From: Beijerinckiaceae bacterium
Lineage (GTDB): Bacteria > Pseudomonadota > Alphaproteobacteria > Rhizobiales > Beijerinckiaceae
Assembly: GCA_947475995.1 (NCBI GenBank)
Contig: CANJNI010000032.1
Location: 1 to 51,891 of the forward strand
DNA: 51,891 nt
Direction of reading: 5' to 3'
Shown: piece after piece, positions 9,228 to 18,630 of the stretch
Layout of the letters: each line of letters opens with the position of its first letter
Numbering within the stretch: position 1 is the stretch's first letter
The notes under the pieces: generated by a model
Seen by the model: only the letters and a program-made list of their open reading frames with translations
The model's database searches: none
What the model was told of the DNA's origin: nothing
Made by a program: the position numbers and the translations under genes

Positions 9228-10889
9228 ATGATTCGTGTCCTGTTTTATCTTGTTGTGCTGGCGGCTCTGGCGATGGGCCTTGCGTGGATGGCCGAACGCC
9301 CCGGCGACATCGTCCTGACGTGGCAGGGCTACCGGATCGAGACGTCGCTGCTTGTCGGCATCGGGGCGCTGCTGGCCTTCACGGTCGCGGCGATGATCCT
9401 GTGGAGCGTGCTGCGCTTCGTGTTCCGCATTCCGTCGCTGATGTATCTGTGGAAGCGCGCCCGTCGCCGCCAGCGCGGCTATGACGCACTGGCGCGCGGC
9501 ATGGTGGCGGCCGGGGCCGGCGATGTCCGCGCGGCCGGCAAGGCGGCGCGGGAGGCCGAGAAGCATCTGGGCGAGCAACCCCTGTCGCTGCTGCTGAAAG
9601 CGCAGGTCGCACAACTGGGCGGCGACCGCGATGCGGCGGAGCGAGCGTTCCACCAGATGCTCGAACGGCCGGATACGCGCGTGCTCGGCCTGCGCGGACT
9701 GCACATCGAGGCGCGCCGCCGCGGCGATCAGGACGCAGCCTATAATTTCGCCTCGCAGGCGCATGACATTGCGCCGCTGCCCTGGGCGGGGCAGGCGGTG
9801 CTCGAACATCATTCCGGACAGGAGAACTGGCGCAAGGCGCTGGAAACCGTCGAGAGCAACGTCAAGCGCAAGCTCATCGACCGCGACACCGCACGCCGTC
9901 AGCGCGCAGTCTTGCAAACCGCCATCGCGGGCGAGATCGCCGAGCGCGATCCGGTCGAGGCGCTTTCCATTGCGCGCGAAGCCCTGAAGCTCGCGCCCGA
10001 ACTCGTGCCCGCATCGGTGCTGGTCGGTCGGCTTTATTCGCGGCGCGGCGATCTGCGCAAGGCGACCAGGACGCTCGAGGCTGCGTGGCGGCTCGCCCCG
10101 CACCCCGACGTCGGCCGCGCCTATGTGGATGTCCGCCCGGGCGATTCCGCCAATGACCGCCTGAAGCGCGCCCAGACCCTCGCGCGCTTCTCGCCCGAAC
10201 ATCCCGAGAGCCGATTGCTGGTGTCCCGTGCGGCGCTGGAAGCGCGCGATTTCCAGAAGGCGCGCGACACGATGCGCCCGCTGATCGAGGACCGTCCGGG
10301 CTACCGGCCCACGGTGCGCGCCTGCCTGCTGATGGCCGACATCGAGGAAACCGAAAACGGCGCGACTGGCCAGTTGCGCGAATGGCTGTCCCGCGCCGCG
10401 CGCGCGCCGCGCGACGCAGCCTGGATCGCCGAGGGATTCATCTCCGACACATGGGCCCCGGCCTCGCCGGTGACCGGCAAGCTCGACGCCTTCGTGTGGC
10501 AGACGCCGCCCGAGAGGACGCTGCAGCAAGCGTCCATCACGGTCGCGCCCGTGACGCCGGATGCGCCCCGCATCGCCCCCTTGCCGCCCGAGGTGGTCGC
10601 GCTGGAGCCGGAGCCGGTCGTGGAGCCGGAAGAGAAGCCGGTCGAGGCCCGGGTCGAGGTGCTTGTCCCGGCCGCGCCGCCCGAGCCTGCGCGCGCGAAG
10701 GAGCCGGAACCGGCCGCAGCCGTCGAGCCGGCATCCCCGCCTGCTCGGGAACCCCAGCCTGTCCCGGCGCCCCTGCCGGCCCCCGACACCCAGCCCGCCC
10801 CGGCACCCGATGTGCCGGCGCCGGTCCGCAAGCCCGTGGTCGACGGCCTCGCGCATTTGCCGGACGATCCGGGCCCCCGGGCGCGCTAG
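9228..10889 (+). CDS. hemY: HemY family membrane protein with TPR-like domain
   Basis: This 553-residue protein has two N-terminal membrane segments (residues about 2-20 and 40-65) around a short loop with GDIVLTWQGYRIETS. That is the HemY_N signature. A helical repeat region of TPR type follows at about residues 85-400, then a low-complexity tail rich in Pro, Ala and Glu. HemY of this type is linked by gene position to haem synthesis, but its biochemical role is unsettled; it is not the protoporphyrinogen oxidase also called HemY in Firmicutes. The start is the ATG at 9228, just after the mic60 stop, indicating an operon. Confidence 0.88.
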   Translation: MIRVLFYLVVLAALAMGLAWMAERPGDIVLTWQGYRIETSLLVGIGALLAFTVAAMILWSVLRFVFRIPSLMYLWKRARRRQRGYDALARGMVAAGAGDVRAAGKAAREAEKHLGEQPLSLLLKAQVAQLGGDRDAAERAFHQMLERPDTRVLGLRGLHIEARRRGDQDAAYNFASQAHDIAPLPWAGQAVLEHHSGQENWRKALETVESNVKRKLIDRDTARRQRAVLQTAIAGEIAERDPVEALSIAREALKLAPELVPASVLVGRLYSRRGDLRKATRTLEAAWRLAPHPDVGRAYVDVRPGDSANDRLKRAQTLARFSPEHPESRLLVSRAALEARDFQKARDTMRPLIEDRPGYRPTVRACLLMADIEETENGATGQLREWLSRAARAPRDAAWIAEGFISDTWAPASPVTGKLDAFVWQTPPERTLQQASITVAPVTPDAPRIAPLPPEVVALEPEPVVEPEEKPVEARVEVLVPAAPPEPARAKEPEPAAAVEPASPPAREPQPVPAPLPAPDTQPAPAPDVPAPVRKPVVDGLAHLPDDPGPRAR

Positions 10890-10988
10890 GACACATTCAT
10901 CTCCTGCGGTTGCTTGCAAAGGCGACCGGCAGTGGATATGAGAACCCGTCTCCGACGCGATGCGGCCCACAAGCCGCATCTCCGGTTT

Positions 10989-11065
10989 GCCGATTTAGCT
11001 CAGCCCGGTAGAGCAACCGCTTCGTAAGCGGTAGGTCATCAGTTCGATTCTGATAATCGGCACCA
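10989..11065 (+). tRNA. tRNA-Thr (anticodon CGT)
   Basis: The cloverleaf can be folded by eye. The acceptor stem GCCGATT (10989-10995) pairs with AATCGGC (11055-11061). The D arm is TAGCTCAGCCCGGTAGAGCA. The anticodon stem ACCGC/GCGGT surrounds loop TTCGTAA with anticodon CGT, and the T arm ATCAG-TTCGATT-CTGAT follows. The discriminator is A and CCA is encoded (11063-11065). It reads the threonine codon ACG, common in high-GC genomes. No integrase or duplicated 3' end lies nearby. Confidence 0.95.
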
Positions 11066-11093
11066 CTTCCTTCGCCTCCTGGGGAGTCCGTTC

Positions 11094-11369
11094 GTGGCAT
11101 CATCTTCGGGTTCCGGCGATGACGAGGACGCCCGCAGCACGGCCCTGTTCGATCCCGATACGGTGTTTCCGGTGTCGGGCGTCGGCGGCGACAATGTTCC
11201 GGAAGTCCTGAAGCAGAAGACCGAGAAATCTGCCGACGAGGGCGTCGGGACCGGCTCGCTTTACGCCCGGCGCGAGCGGGCGCGCACCGCAGGTTCGCTG
11301 CCGGACGAGGTGGTGAAGCGCATCGCGGACCGCGTTGAGCACAACATCAAGCGCCGGTCCGAGCGTTAA
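11094..11369 (+). CDS. Small hydrophilic hypothetical protein
   Basis: A 91-residue frame starts with GTG at 11094, with a GGGGAG about ten bases upstream. The protein is polar and acidic at its N-terminus. A central segment contains FPVSGVGGDNVPE and a helical, basic C-terminus contains GSLPDEVVKRIADRVEHNIKRR. It has no membrane segment and no cysteine. I do not recognise a family. It follows the tRNA closely and its stop is only five bases from the stop of the facing channel gene. Composition and codon use look like a real gene, but function is unknown. Confidence 0.55.
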   Translation: MASSSGSGDDEDARSTALFDPDTVFPVSGVGGDNVPEVLKQKTEKSADEGVGTGSLYARRERARTAGSLPDEVVKRIADRVEHNIKRRSER

Positions 11370-11374
11370 TCAGG

Positions 11375-11956
11375 TCAGTGTTCCTGCGAAAGCGCGCGGG
11401 CGATGCGTCGGTCAGGGATCAGCCAGATCAATGCCACCGCCACATAGCAGGCCATTCCCAAATAGGGATGGAGGAACAGCAGCGCGAGGCCGGAAACGTA
11501 AAGGCAAAGAGATGCGAACCCTTTCCGGTCCTTGCCGATCGCATGAGCGATGGTTGATTCCGGTCCTTCAATGGCAATCAGCAAGCGCAGCATGATCGTA
11601 TAGGCGATTGCGCACAGGAGCAGGTTCAGTCCGTAGACAAACACCGTCCATTGGGCGAAATGGTTCTCGCCCATCCAGGCTGTTGTGAAGGGCACAAGCG
11701 AAAGCCAGAACAGCAAGTGTAAATTGGCCCACAGAACGCCCCCGCTGACACGCCGGCATGCATGAAATGTGTGGTGATGGTTGTTCCAGTAAATTCCGAC
11801 GAAGATGAAGCTGAGCACATAGCTGAGAAAGATCGGCAACAGGCCCAGGAGAACCGCTGGGCTGGCGTCATGGGGAGGCTTCAGTTCCAACACCATGATG
11901 GTGATGATGATGGCCAACACGCCGTCGCTGAAGGCTTCCAGACGATTTTTGTTCAT
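11375..11956 (-). CDS. TMEM175-family potassium channel-like membrane protein (DUF1211)
   Basis: This 193-residue membrane protein has about six hydrophobic segments. The first contains [15 protein letters not shown] near residues 5-19; the Phe-Ser-Asp motif in helix 1 is the hallmark of the TMEM175 family, whose bacterial members form potassium-permeable tetramers. A His-rich loop (WNNHHHTFH) follows helix 2. The start at 11956 is supported by GAGGAG seven bases upstream; a longer frame to 12013 lacks such a site. It is divergent from rpmB. Channel function is inferred from the family. Confidence 0.85.
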   Translation of the reverse strand: MNKNRLEAFSDGVLAIIITIMVLELKPPHDASPAVLLGLLPIFLSYVLSFIFVGIYWNNHHHTFHACRRVSGGVLWANLHLLFWLSLVPFTTAWMGENHFAQWTVFVYGLNLLLCAIAYTIMLRLLIAIEGPESTIAHAIGKDRKGFASLCLYVSGLALLFLHPYLGMACYVAVALIWLIPDRRIARALSQEH

Positions 11957-12051
11957 GAACAGGCTCCTCGCCGTTAGCTTGGCAATAGTGCCTGCAATGT
12001 CTCGGGCAAGCAATTGTCAGGCTTCGGACAAGGAGATTGAGGGCTTGATCC

Positions 12052-12079
12052 TTGACACCCGCCGGGGTGTCGCTTACAC
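12052..12079 (+). promoter_or_regulatory. Probable rpmB promoter with an inverted repeat in the spacer
   Basis: A TTGACA hexamer at 12052-12057 is followed after 16 bases by TTACAC at 12074-12079, a good sigma-70 type promoter about 140 bases before the rpmB start. The promoter contains a perfect seven-base inverted repeat: GACACCC (12054-12060) and GGGTGTC (12065-12071), separated by GCCG. It covers the last four bases of the -35 hexamer and almost all of the spacer. It could be an operator or chance. Confidence 0.5.
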
Positions 12080-12218
12080 AGCCGCGATCCCAATTCCCGG
12101 GCGGTTTGTCTATCGCGGAATGGTTTGCCGCCAGAATGGCTCTTGGGCGACGCCCATCCGGTATTCTGACACTTCGCCCCTCCGGTTCGCCGGAAACGAG
12201 TTTCGAAAGGAAGCGTAC

Positions 12219-12515
12219 ATGTCCCGCCGCTGCGATCTCACCGGCAAGGCTGTTCAGGTCGGCCACAAGGTCAGCCACTCGAACCGCAAGACCAAGACAC
12301 GGTTCCTGCCGAACCTGTGCAACGTCACCCTCATCTCCGAGGCCCTCGGCCGTTCGGTGCGCCTGCGCGTCACCGCCCATGCGCTGCGCTCGGTGGAGCA
12401 CCGCGGCGGCCTCGACGCCTTCCTCGTCAAGGCGAGCGCGGACGAGCTGTCCAGCAACGCCCTGACCCTGAAGCGCGCGATCGAGAAGAAGCACGCGGAA
12501 GCTGTCGCGGCCTGA
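12219..12515 (+). CDS. rpmB: 50S ribosomal protein L28
   Basis: This is ribosomal protein L28 of the large subunit, 98 residues. The N-terminus [20 protein letters not shown] and the following [12 protein letters not shown] are the conserved core of the family. The C-terminal extension with [18 protein letters not shown] is typical of alphaproteobacterial L28. The ATG at 12219 has GAAAGGAAG eight to ten bases upstream. The gene stands alone with its own promoter and a strong terminator, as is usual for rpmB in this group. Confidence 0.97.
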   Translation: MSRRCDLTGKAVQVGHKVSHSNRKTKTRFLPNLCNVTLISEALGRSVRLRVTAHALRSVEHRGGLDAFLVKASADELSSNALTLKRAIEKKHAEAVAA

Positions 12516-12538
12516 TCTTCGAGATCAAGTCTGAATCG

Positions 12539-12573
12539 AAAAAGTCCGGCCTTGCGCCGGACTTTTTGTTTTT
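12539..12573 (+). terminator. Rho-independent terminator of rpmB
   Basis: A 12-base-pair stem is formed by 12539-12550 (AAAAAGTCCGGC) and 12556-12567 (GCCGGACTTTTT) around a five-base loop, and it is followed by GTTTTT. The hairpin starts about 24 bases after the rpmB stop. The A-tract on the opposite side would also let it work for the minus strand, but cobT ends 95 bases further on, so rpmB is the natural user. Confidence 0.93.
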
Positions 12574-12661
12574 GGGGTGGCGGTCGCTTCGCCCTTCCGC
12601 GGTCTGTGATAGCCAAGACGGACTTGCGGCCCTCCGCGGGAGAGGGCGCGCCTTGACGGCC

Positions 12662-14611
12662 CTATCGCCCCGCAGCCGCTCTTTGCCTTCCGCCCTGCAT
12701 GGAGCGCGTCGGCATGGGCGCAGGGGCCGCATCCTCGCTGAACAGTTCCGCCAGCTTGTCGGTCATGGCGCCGCCGAGTTCCTCGGCGTCGACGATCGTC
12801 ACGGCGCGCTTGTAATAGCGCGTCACGTCATGGCCGATGCCGATGGCGATGAGTTCAACCGGCGAGCGGTTCTCGATCTCGTCGATGATCGTGCGCAGAT
12901 GGCGTTCGAGATAATTGCCCGGATTGACCGACAGGGTCGAGTCGTCCACCGGCGCGCCGTCCGAGATCATCATCAGGATGCGGCGCTGCTCGGTGCGCCC
13001 CATCAGTCGCTTGTGCGCCCAGTCCAGCGCCTCGCCGTCGATGTTCTCTTTCAGCAGGCCTTCGCGCATCATAAGGCCGAGGTTGCGGCGCGCGCGCCGC
13101 CACGGCGCGTCGGCGCTCTTGTAGATGATGTGGCGCAGATCGTTGAGGCGGCCCGGATTGGGCTGCTTGCCCGATTGCAGCCAGACTTCACGCGATTGTC
13201 CGCCCTTCCAGGCGCGCGTGGTGAAGCCGAGAATCTCGACCTTCACCCCGCAACGCTCCAGCGTGCGGGCCAGAATGTCCGCGCAGGTCGCCGCCACCGT
13301 GATGGGGCGTCCGCGCATGGAACCCGAATTGTCGAGCAGCAGCGTCACCACCGTGTCGCGGAAGTCCATGTCCTTCTCGCGCTTGAACGAGAGCGGCGAG
13401 AACTGACCGCGCATGTCGTCAATCACCACGCGCGGCAGGCGCGCCGGATCCAGCATGCCTTCTTCGAGATCGAATTCCCACGCGCGGTTCTGCTGCGCCA
13501 TCAGACGGCGCTGCAGGCGATTGGCCAGACGCGCCACGACGCTGGAAAGATTCTGCAACTGCTTGTCGAGGTAAGCGCGCAGACGGTCGAGTTCGTCCTG
13601 CTCGCACAGATCTTCGGCGGCGACGATCTCGTCGAATTTCTGGGTGTAGGCCTTGTACTCGGGCAGGCGAATGTCGTGTTGCCCCGCGCCCTGCGGGCGG
13701 CGGCTCTCGGCGGATTCGTCGGCGTCGCCCATGTCGGCGTCCTCGGGCATTTCGCCCGACGGAGCGTCCTCGGATTCCATGGCGCCTTCGTCGTCCATAT
13801 CCTCGTCGGATTCCTCGGCCTTTTCCATCTGCATGGAATCGCCCGAATCGTCCTGATCGCCGTCGCCCTCCTGCTCCTCCGGATTGGGATCGGACTCGTC
13901 GTCGCCTGATTCCTCGCCGGTGTCGTCATGGTCGGACGCAGTCTCGTCCATCATGTCGAGCGAGCGCAGCAGCTTGTGAACCGATTTTCCGAAGACCTGC
14001 TGGTTCTCGATGGAATCGCCCAGCTTGTCGAGATCGCTGCCGGCGCGTTGCTCGATCCACGGACGCCAGATGTCGACGATCTTCTGCGCCGCCGCTGGAG
14101 GCTTGAGGCCCGTCAGGCGCTCGCGCACCATCATGGCGACAGCTTCCTCGAGCGGCGCATCGGCGCGGTCGGACACGTCGGCGTAATTGCCCCGATGATA
14201 CTTGTCGTCCAGCATGGCGGTGAGATTGCTGGCCACGCCCTCCATGCGGCGCGACCCGATAGCCTCGACACGCGCCTGTTCGACAGCCTCGAACACTGCG
14301 CGGGCGGGCGCGCTTTGCGGAGCAAGCTTTCGGTGCACGCCGATATCGTGGCAGGCGAGGCGCAAGGCCAGCGAATCGCCGTGGCCGCGCACGATGGCGA
14401 TTTCCTGCGCGGTCAGCTTGCGGGCGGGTTCTGGCAGCCGCGCCTTGGCGGTCTCGCCCGTTCCGATCAGGGAGGGCCGGTCCGCCGCATAGGTGACTTC
14501 AAGCTGCGGGGTCTTCGCCATGGCGCGCATGCAGGACGCGACGGCGCGCTTGAGCGGCTCCTGCGGGGCCTCGGCTTTCGAGGCCGGCTTGCGGTTGGTG
14601 GGCGTGCTCAT
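12662..14611 (-). CDS. cobT: Aerobic cobaltochelatase subunit CobT
   Basis: This is a subunit of the ATP-dependent CobN-CobS-CobT complex that inserts cobalt into hydrogenobyrinic acid a,c-diamide. The 649-residue protein has the standard layout: an N-terminal helical domain, a long Asp/Glu/Ser-rich acidic stretch near residues 220-310, and a C-terminal von Willebrand A domain. The metal-site motif [10 protein letters not shown] (DxSxS) lies near residue 420, with a second conserved [11 protein letters not shown] near 550. cobS lies just upstream on the same strand. CobN is not in the window. Confidence 0.96.
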   Translation of the reverse strand: MSTPTNRKPASKAEAPQEPLKRAVASCMRAMAKTPQLEVTYAADRPSLIGTGETAKARLPEPARKLTAQEIAIVRGHGDSLALRLACHDIGVHRKLAPQSAPARAVFEAVEQARVEAIGSRRMEGVASNLTAMLDDKYHRGNYADVSDRADAPLEEAVAMMVRERLTGLKPPAAAQKIVDIWRPWIEQRAGSDLDKLGDSIENQQVFGKSVHKLLRSLDMMDETASDHDDTGEESGDDESDPNPEEQEGDGDQDDSGDSMQMEKAEESDEDMDDEGAMESEDAPSGEMPEDADMGDADESAESRRPQGAGQHDIRLPEYKAYTQKFDEIVAAEDLCEQDELDRLRAYLDKQLQNLSSVVARLANRLQRRLMAQQNRAWEFDLEEGMLDPARLPRVVIDDMRGQFSPLSFKREKDMDFRDTVVTLLLDNSGSMRGRPITVAATCADILARTLERCGVKVEILGFTTRAWKGGQSREVWLQSGKQPNPGRLNDLRHIIYKSADAPWRRARRNLGLMMREGLLKENIDGEALDWAHKRLMGRTEQRRILMMISDGAPVDDSTLSVNPGNYLERHLRTIIDEIENRSPVELIAIGIGHDVTRYYKRAVTIVDAEELGGAMTDKLAELFSEDAAPAPMPTRSMQGGRQRAAAGR

Positions 14612-14687
14612 TTGCGAGTTTAACTCTCCGGACGGCGTTCACAACCGACCTGAACGGCGCCCGTCGTCAACCGACGAGCGCGCGCTG

Positions 14688-15674
14688 TCAGCTCAACACC
14701 ATGTTCACGGCGCTTTCCGGCAATTCCTGGCCGAAGCAGCGCTGATAGAACTCGGCCACCAGGGCGCGCTCCAGCTCGTCGCACTTGTTGAGGAACGTGA
14801 GACGGAACGCAAAGCCGACATCGCCGAAGATCTCGGCGTTCTCGGCCCAGGTGATGACCGTGCGGGGCGACATGACGGTCGACAGGTCGCCGGCCATGAA
14901 GGCGTTGCGGGTCAGGTCGGCGACGCGCACCATCTTGTTGACGATGTCGCGGCCTTCCTTGCCCTTGTAGTGGCGGGCCTTGGCCAGAACGATGTCGACT
15001 TCCTTGTCGTGCGGCAGATAGTTCAGGACCGTCACGATGTTCCAGCGGTCCATCTGGGCCTGATTGATCTGCTGCGTGCCGTGATAGAGGCCGGACGTAT
15101 CGCCAAGGCCGACCGTATTGGCGGTGGCGAACAGCCGGAATGCGCCGTGCGGGCGAATCACGCGGCTCTGGTCGAGAAGCGTCAGGCGGCCCGAAGCTTC
15201 CAGCACACGCTGGATGACGAACATCACGTCCGGGCGGCCGGCGTCATATTCGTCGAACACGAGCGCTACGTTGTTCTGATACGCCCATGGCAGGATGCCG
15301 TCGCGGAATTCGGTGACCTGCTTGCCTTCCTTGAGGACGATGGCGTCCTTGCCGACAAGGTCGATGCGCGAGACATGGCTGTCGAGATTGATTCGTACGC
15401 AGGGCCAGTTCAGACGGGCCGCGACCTGCTCGATATGGGTCGACTTGCCGGTGCCATGATAGCCAGTGACGATCACGCGGCGGTTGCGGGCGAACCCGGC
15501 CAGGATCGCCAGAGTGGTCTGCGGATCGAACAGATAGTCCGGGTCCATGTCCGGAACATGCTCGCTGGTCTTGCTGTAGGCAGGCACTTCCAGCTTCGAA
15601 TCGAAACCGAATACGTCGCGGACCGAAATCTTCGTGTCCGGCATGCCGCCATTCTTCGTATCGCTTTGCATCAA
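14688..15674 (-). CDS. cobS: Aerobic cobaltochelatase subunit CobS (AAA+ ATPase)
   Basis: This is the MoxR-like AAA+ ATPase partner of CobT, 328 residues. Walker A is GYHGTGKST near residue 71 and Walker B is [11 protein letters not shown] near 138-148. The N-terminus with [17 protein letters not shown] and the C-terminal [11 protein letters not shown] are characteristic of CobS. The gap to cobT is 76 bases and there is no terminator, so they are probably one transcript that starts upstream with the J-domain gene. No cobalamin riboswitch consensus is visible upstream. Confidence 0.96.
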   Translation of the reverse strand: MMQSDTKNGGMPDTKISVRDVFGFDSKLEVPAYSKTSEHVPDMDPDYLFDPQTTLAILAGFARNRRVIVTGYHGTGKSTHIEQVAARLNWPCVRINLDSHVSRIDLVGKDAIVLKEGKQVTEFRDGILPWAYQNNVALVFDEYDAGRPDVMFVIQRVLEASGRLTLLDQSRVIRPHGAFRLFATANTVGLGDTSGLYHGTQQINQAQMDRWNIVTVLNYLPHDKEVDIVLAKARHYKGKEGRDIVNKMVRVADLTRNAFMAGDLSTVMSPRTVITWAENAEIFGDVGFAFRLTFLNKCDELERALVAEFYQRCFGQELPESAVNMVLS

Positions 15675-15747
15675 TCCTCCGTTTCCGTCCGCCGGTGCGA
15701 ACGGTCGGTCCTCCCGGCGGGCGCCGGAAATTTCGGGGAAACCAGCC

Positions 15748-16347
15748 TCAGGCGAGACCGGCCGATTTGAGTTGTTTATAGGCCTGAATGATCTCGCGCA
15801 ATTTGTCTTCGGTGGAGCGATCGCCGCCGTTGGCGTCCGGGTGGTGGCGCTTCACAAGTTCCTTGTATTTCGTCTTGATCGAATCGGGAGTCGCGGAAGA
15901 ATCCAGACCGAGTGCGACGAGCGATTTCAACGCCACGACCCCGTAGCGCGGCTTTTTGGGTTCCTGCGCCGGTTGCCCGCGCCGGAAGCGGCGGTTGAAA
16001 ATCTCCATACGCTCTTCAAAACCGTTCGGATCGGCCTCGAAGCCCTTGTTGCCGCGCTTCGCCCCCATGGTCCAGGTCGGACGATGGCCGACGATGGCTT
16101 CCTTCTGGTAGCGGGCGACGTCGTCGTCGCTCATGTCCTTGAAATAATTGTAGGTCGAGTTGTACTCGCGGACGTGGTCGAGGCAGAAGTTGAAGTACTT
16201 GCCTTCGCGCATGCGCCCCATGGGCGCGCGATGGTCGCCGATGCCCTTGCAGCCGGGATGATCGCAGGGCGTGTGCTGGGGCGTCGCCTCGATCTGCGGC
16301 TGCCGTTTCACCCTAATGCGATCGAAAATAGACGAATTCAGGTTCAT
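15748..16347 (-). CDS. J-domain (DnaJ-like) protein with C-terminal J domain
   Basis: This 199-residue protein has its J domain at the C-terminus (about residues 130-195) with the essential HPD tripeptide in [10 protein letters not shown]. The J domain should stimulate an Hsp70 (DnaK-type) ATPase. The N-terminal part holds a short Cys/His cluster ([10 protein letters not shown], later NFCLDH) that could bind zinc. The start at 16347 begins [15 protein letters not shown], a usual opening for this Hyphomicrobiales family; a longer frame to 16398 is less likely. It sits in the conserved bolA / dnaJ-like / cobS / cobT neighbourhood. Confidence 0.88.
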   Translation of the reverse strand: MNLNSSIFDRIRVKRQPQIEATPQHTPCDHPGCKGIGDHRAPMGRMREGKYFNFCLDHVREYNSTYNYFKDMSDDDVARYQKEAIVGHRPTWTMGAKRGNKGFEADPNGFEERMEIFNRRFRRGQPAQEPKKPRYGVVALKSLVALGLDSSATPDSIKTKYKELVKRHHPDANGGDRSTEDKLREIIQAYKQLKSAGLA

Positions 16348-16501
16348 GACCACGACTGTAAAACGCCAGCTGCGTCTGCCGGATGCGCCCGCCGCCATGC
16401 AACGGGCCGAAAAGATTACCGCAAGCGTCCGCCGGACGCTATGGTAAACGTGAGGCGAGGGCGCAGGACGCCCTCAAGGTTCTGGTCGGAGAGGCTCGAC
16501 G

Positions 16502-16777
16502 GTGACCATTAAGGAACGGATAACGACCAAGCTGACGGCCGCCTTTTCACCGGTTTCCCTCGATGTGGTGGACGAATCGCACCAGCATGCAGGCCACGCC
16601 TTTCATCCGGGCGGGGTGGAGCCGCGCGGCGAAACTCACTTCCGCATCAAGATCGTATCGGGCGTCTTCGTTGGCAAGAGCCGGATAGACCGCCACCGGA
16701 TGATCAACGCGATGCTGGCGCAGGAGCTGGACGATGGCGTCCATGCGCTGGCCATCGAGGCCCGCGCGCCCGACTAG
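16502..16777 (+). CDS. bolA: BolA family protein
   Basis: This 91-residue protein is of the BolA/IbaG family, which works with monothiol glutaredoxins in iron-sulfur and iron homeostasis. The conserved core is present: VVDESHQHAGH near residues 22-32 and ETHFRIKIVSGVFVGKSRIDRHRMIN near 44-69, with the C-terminal ALAIEARAP. The start is a GTG at 16502. It is divergent from the dnaJ-like gene and its stop is two bases from that of the facing exported protein. Confidence 0.93.
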   Translation: MTIKERITTKLTAAFSPVSLDVVDESHQHAGHAFHPGGVEPRGETHFRIKIVSGVFVGKSRIDRHRMINAMLAQELDDGVHALAIEARAPD

Positions 16778-16779
16778 GC

Positions 16780-17445
16780 TCAGCGTTTGCGGAACACGCC
16801 GTTGAAGCGGACATTATTGCCGCCGCAATAGCCGGTGTCTGACGCCATCATGTAGGACCCGACCAGCGTCAGCGTCAGGACGCAATCGTCATCGTCCGTA
16901 TCGGTGACCACAAGCCTGCGCGCCTCGGGCTTCGCCTCGCCATTGACGCGGCCCTCGTTGGGCCCGCCCGCGCCCTTCGGGGGCTTCCGGGAGGGCCACC
17001 AGGCCCGGCCCGCCACCTTGATGGCCCCTTTGGCGGCCGAAAGGCGCAGTTCGTTGTCGCCCTCGCGCCAGACGCCCAGCCAATCGCGGACGGCCGGGGC
17101 CTTGAGGGTCTGCGGCGCAAGACGGGAAGACTTAACGTAGCCGGCGTTTCCGCCTTCGTTATCGGGCCGGAAAACGCACACATAGTCGCCGAAGCTTAGC
17201 CCGGTCAGAACCGTCTCGCCGGCCGCGAGCGCCGATCCGTCGCGGCATTTGGGATCTTCGCCCGGACAGCCGTTCGAATCGCCCAGCACATCGACTTTCG
17301 GGCCGGGCGTGATGCGCGCCAGCCCCGGCTGCTTCACCTGTTCGGGAAACAGTCCGTTGCGGCAATCGGGGGGACCTTCGGCGGCTGTCGCCATGACCGG
17401 CGTCAAGCTAAGCGCCACGGCTGCGATTCGGATAGTGTGATTCAT
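16780..17445 (-). CDS. Exported hypothetical protein with SH3-like region
   Basis: This 221-residue protein has a Sec signal peptide (basic MNHTIR, hydrophobic core, cut near Ala-Thr-Ala-Ala at residues 19-22). The mature part has six cysteines in Cys-rich N- and C-terminal stretches, which may form disulfides in the periplasm. Residues 75-115 (GETVLTGLSFGDYVCVFR ... AGYVKSSRL) resemble a bacterial SH3-like fold. No catalytic motif is seen. It ends against bolA. Function is unknown. Confidence 0.7.
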   Translation of the reverse strand: MNHTIRIAAVALSLTPVMATAAEGPPDCRNGLFPEQVKQPGLARITPGPKVDVLGDSNGCPGEDPKCRDGSALAAGETVLTGLSFGDYVCVFRPDNEGGNAGYVKSSRLAPQTLKAPAVRDWLGVWREGDNELRLSAAKGAIKVAGRAWWPSRKPPKGAGGPNEGRVNGEAKPEARRLVVTDTDDDDCVLTLTLVGSYMMASDTGYCGGNNVRFNGVFRKR

Positions 17446-17586
17446 GTCTGGCTCCCGGGCCAGCCGAGCCTCACCATTCCAGTCGTCTTGTCAAAGCCGG
17501 AACGGACGCATGCCGCAATTTCCCCGCTTGCGGAAGAACCGCACGGCCCGGAGTGCTTTGGTTTGGGCCGGGGAAGCCTTCGACCG

Positions 17587-18579
17587 TCAGGGATTGGAGA
17601 ACTCCGGACCTTCCCACTGGGTCGAAACGGCCAGCTTGCCGGACATGATGTCCTTCGCCGCCTGATCGATCTTCTGCCGGACATCCGCCGGTAAGTTCGT
17701 CGCCATCGAAAGTCGAACAGCCTCGGGCCGGGACAGGCCCACCTTGGAGATGCTGCCCGGCGTGAACTTGCCGCCCGCGATATCTTCGCAGGCCGCCAGA
17801 AGCGCGAGACCCGAATCGGCGATGGCCGAGGCGATGAATACATCCGGCATGGTGGCGACCCAGTCACCGACATTGCCGATCTGCGAAATCTTGCGTTCCC
17901 GGCACGCTTCGATCGCGCCGGTTCGTCCTGCATTCAGCATGGTGAAGATGATGTCCGCGCCCGCATCCGCCATTGCGTTGGCGACTTTCCTGGACAAGGC
18001 GGAATCGTCCTGATTGCCGGAGAAATTCGTCAACAGCTTCACCTGGGGGGCCGCATACGCAATGCCGTTGGCGAAGGCCGCGCGGCCCTTCAGTCCAGGC
18101 ACGACCCGGATTCCCGACATGTGACCGACCGTGCCCGTCAGGGTCGTTAACCCCGCGAGCATGCCGGCCAGAAAGGCCGATTCCTCCTGCAAGACTTCAT
18201 AACTGGCGAGGTTTGGGCCAGTCACATTGCCCTGCGTGACGACGAACATCACATCGGGATATTCCGCCGCGACCGACTTGGCCGCGTCGTTATTCTGGCC
18301 GCCATGAGCAACCACGAGAGCGGGCGTGTCGGACGCGAGCTTCCGGAGCGCCTCTTCGAGCAGCGGACGTTCGGGTTTCACGCCGTCAGTCCAGAAAACA
18401 TCGACACCGAAGCGCTGCTTCGAATTTATGAGCCCTGTGTAGCCGGCCTGCATGAAGCCGCCATCATCTATGCGCCCGGCAAAAAGCGCGCCGATCCGTT
18501 TGGGCGCTTGCGCGAATGCCCCGAAGGGCAGCAGCCCGGCAGCAAGAGACGACAGGACGAAACGACGGCGGTTGATCAA
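17587..18579 (-). CDS. BMP-family (basic membrane lipoprotein-like) ABC substrate-binding protein, orphan
   Basis: This 330-residue periplasmic binding protein is related to the BMP/PnrA family, which carries nucleosides and similar compounds. The N-terminus INRRRFVLSSLAAGLLPFGAFAQA is a signal peptide with two or three arginines before the hydrophobic core. The mature domain opens KRIGALFAGRIDDGGFMQAGY, the family's usual first strand and loop. I favour a TTG start at 18579 because GAGGAGG lies five bases upstream; an in-frame ATG at 18612 has no clear site. No permease or ATPase gene lies beside it. Its stop is 141 bases from the next gene downstream. Confidence 0.75.
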   Translation of the reverse strand: MINRRRFVLSSLAAGLLPFGAFAQAPKRIGALFAGRIDDGGFMQAGYTGLINSKQRFGVDVFWTDGVKPERPLLEEALRKLASDTPALVVAHGGQNNDAAKSVAAEYPDVMFVVTQGNVTGPNLASYEVLQEESAFLAGMLAGLTTLTGTVGHMSGIRVVPGLKGRAAFANGIAYAAPQVKLLTNFSGNQDDSALSRKVANAMADAGADIIFTMLNAGRTGAIEACRERKISQIGNVGDWVATMPDVFIASAIADSGLALLAACEDIAGGKFTPGSISKVGLSRPEAVRLSMATNLPADVRQKIDQAAKDIMSGKLAVSTQWEGPEFSNP

Positions 18580-18630
18580 GCATGCCTCCTCTGGCCACCC
18601 AGAGCGAAGCAACTTCGGGACCAGTTGTGT

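Noticed and set aside
8280..10979. Very long open frame (about 900 codons) antisense to mic60 and hemY
   Set aside because: Arg/Gly/Ala-rich translation without domains; it is the mirror of GC-rich third positions in the real genes.
10989..11100. Integration site for a mobile island at tRNA-Thr
   Set aside because: No integrase, no repeated tRNA 3' end and no composition change nearby.
12317..13909. 530-codon open frame on the plus strand across cobT
   Set aside because: It is antisense to the well-supported CobT protein, and its translation is His/Arg/Gln-rich with no family resemblance.
14612..16501. Cobalamin riboswitch in front of the cobS/cobT genes
   Set aside because: Neither a B12-box consensus nor a matching leader could be found in the short gaps around these genes.
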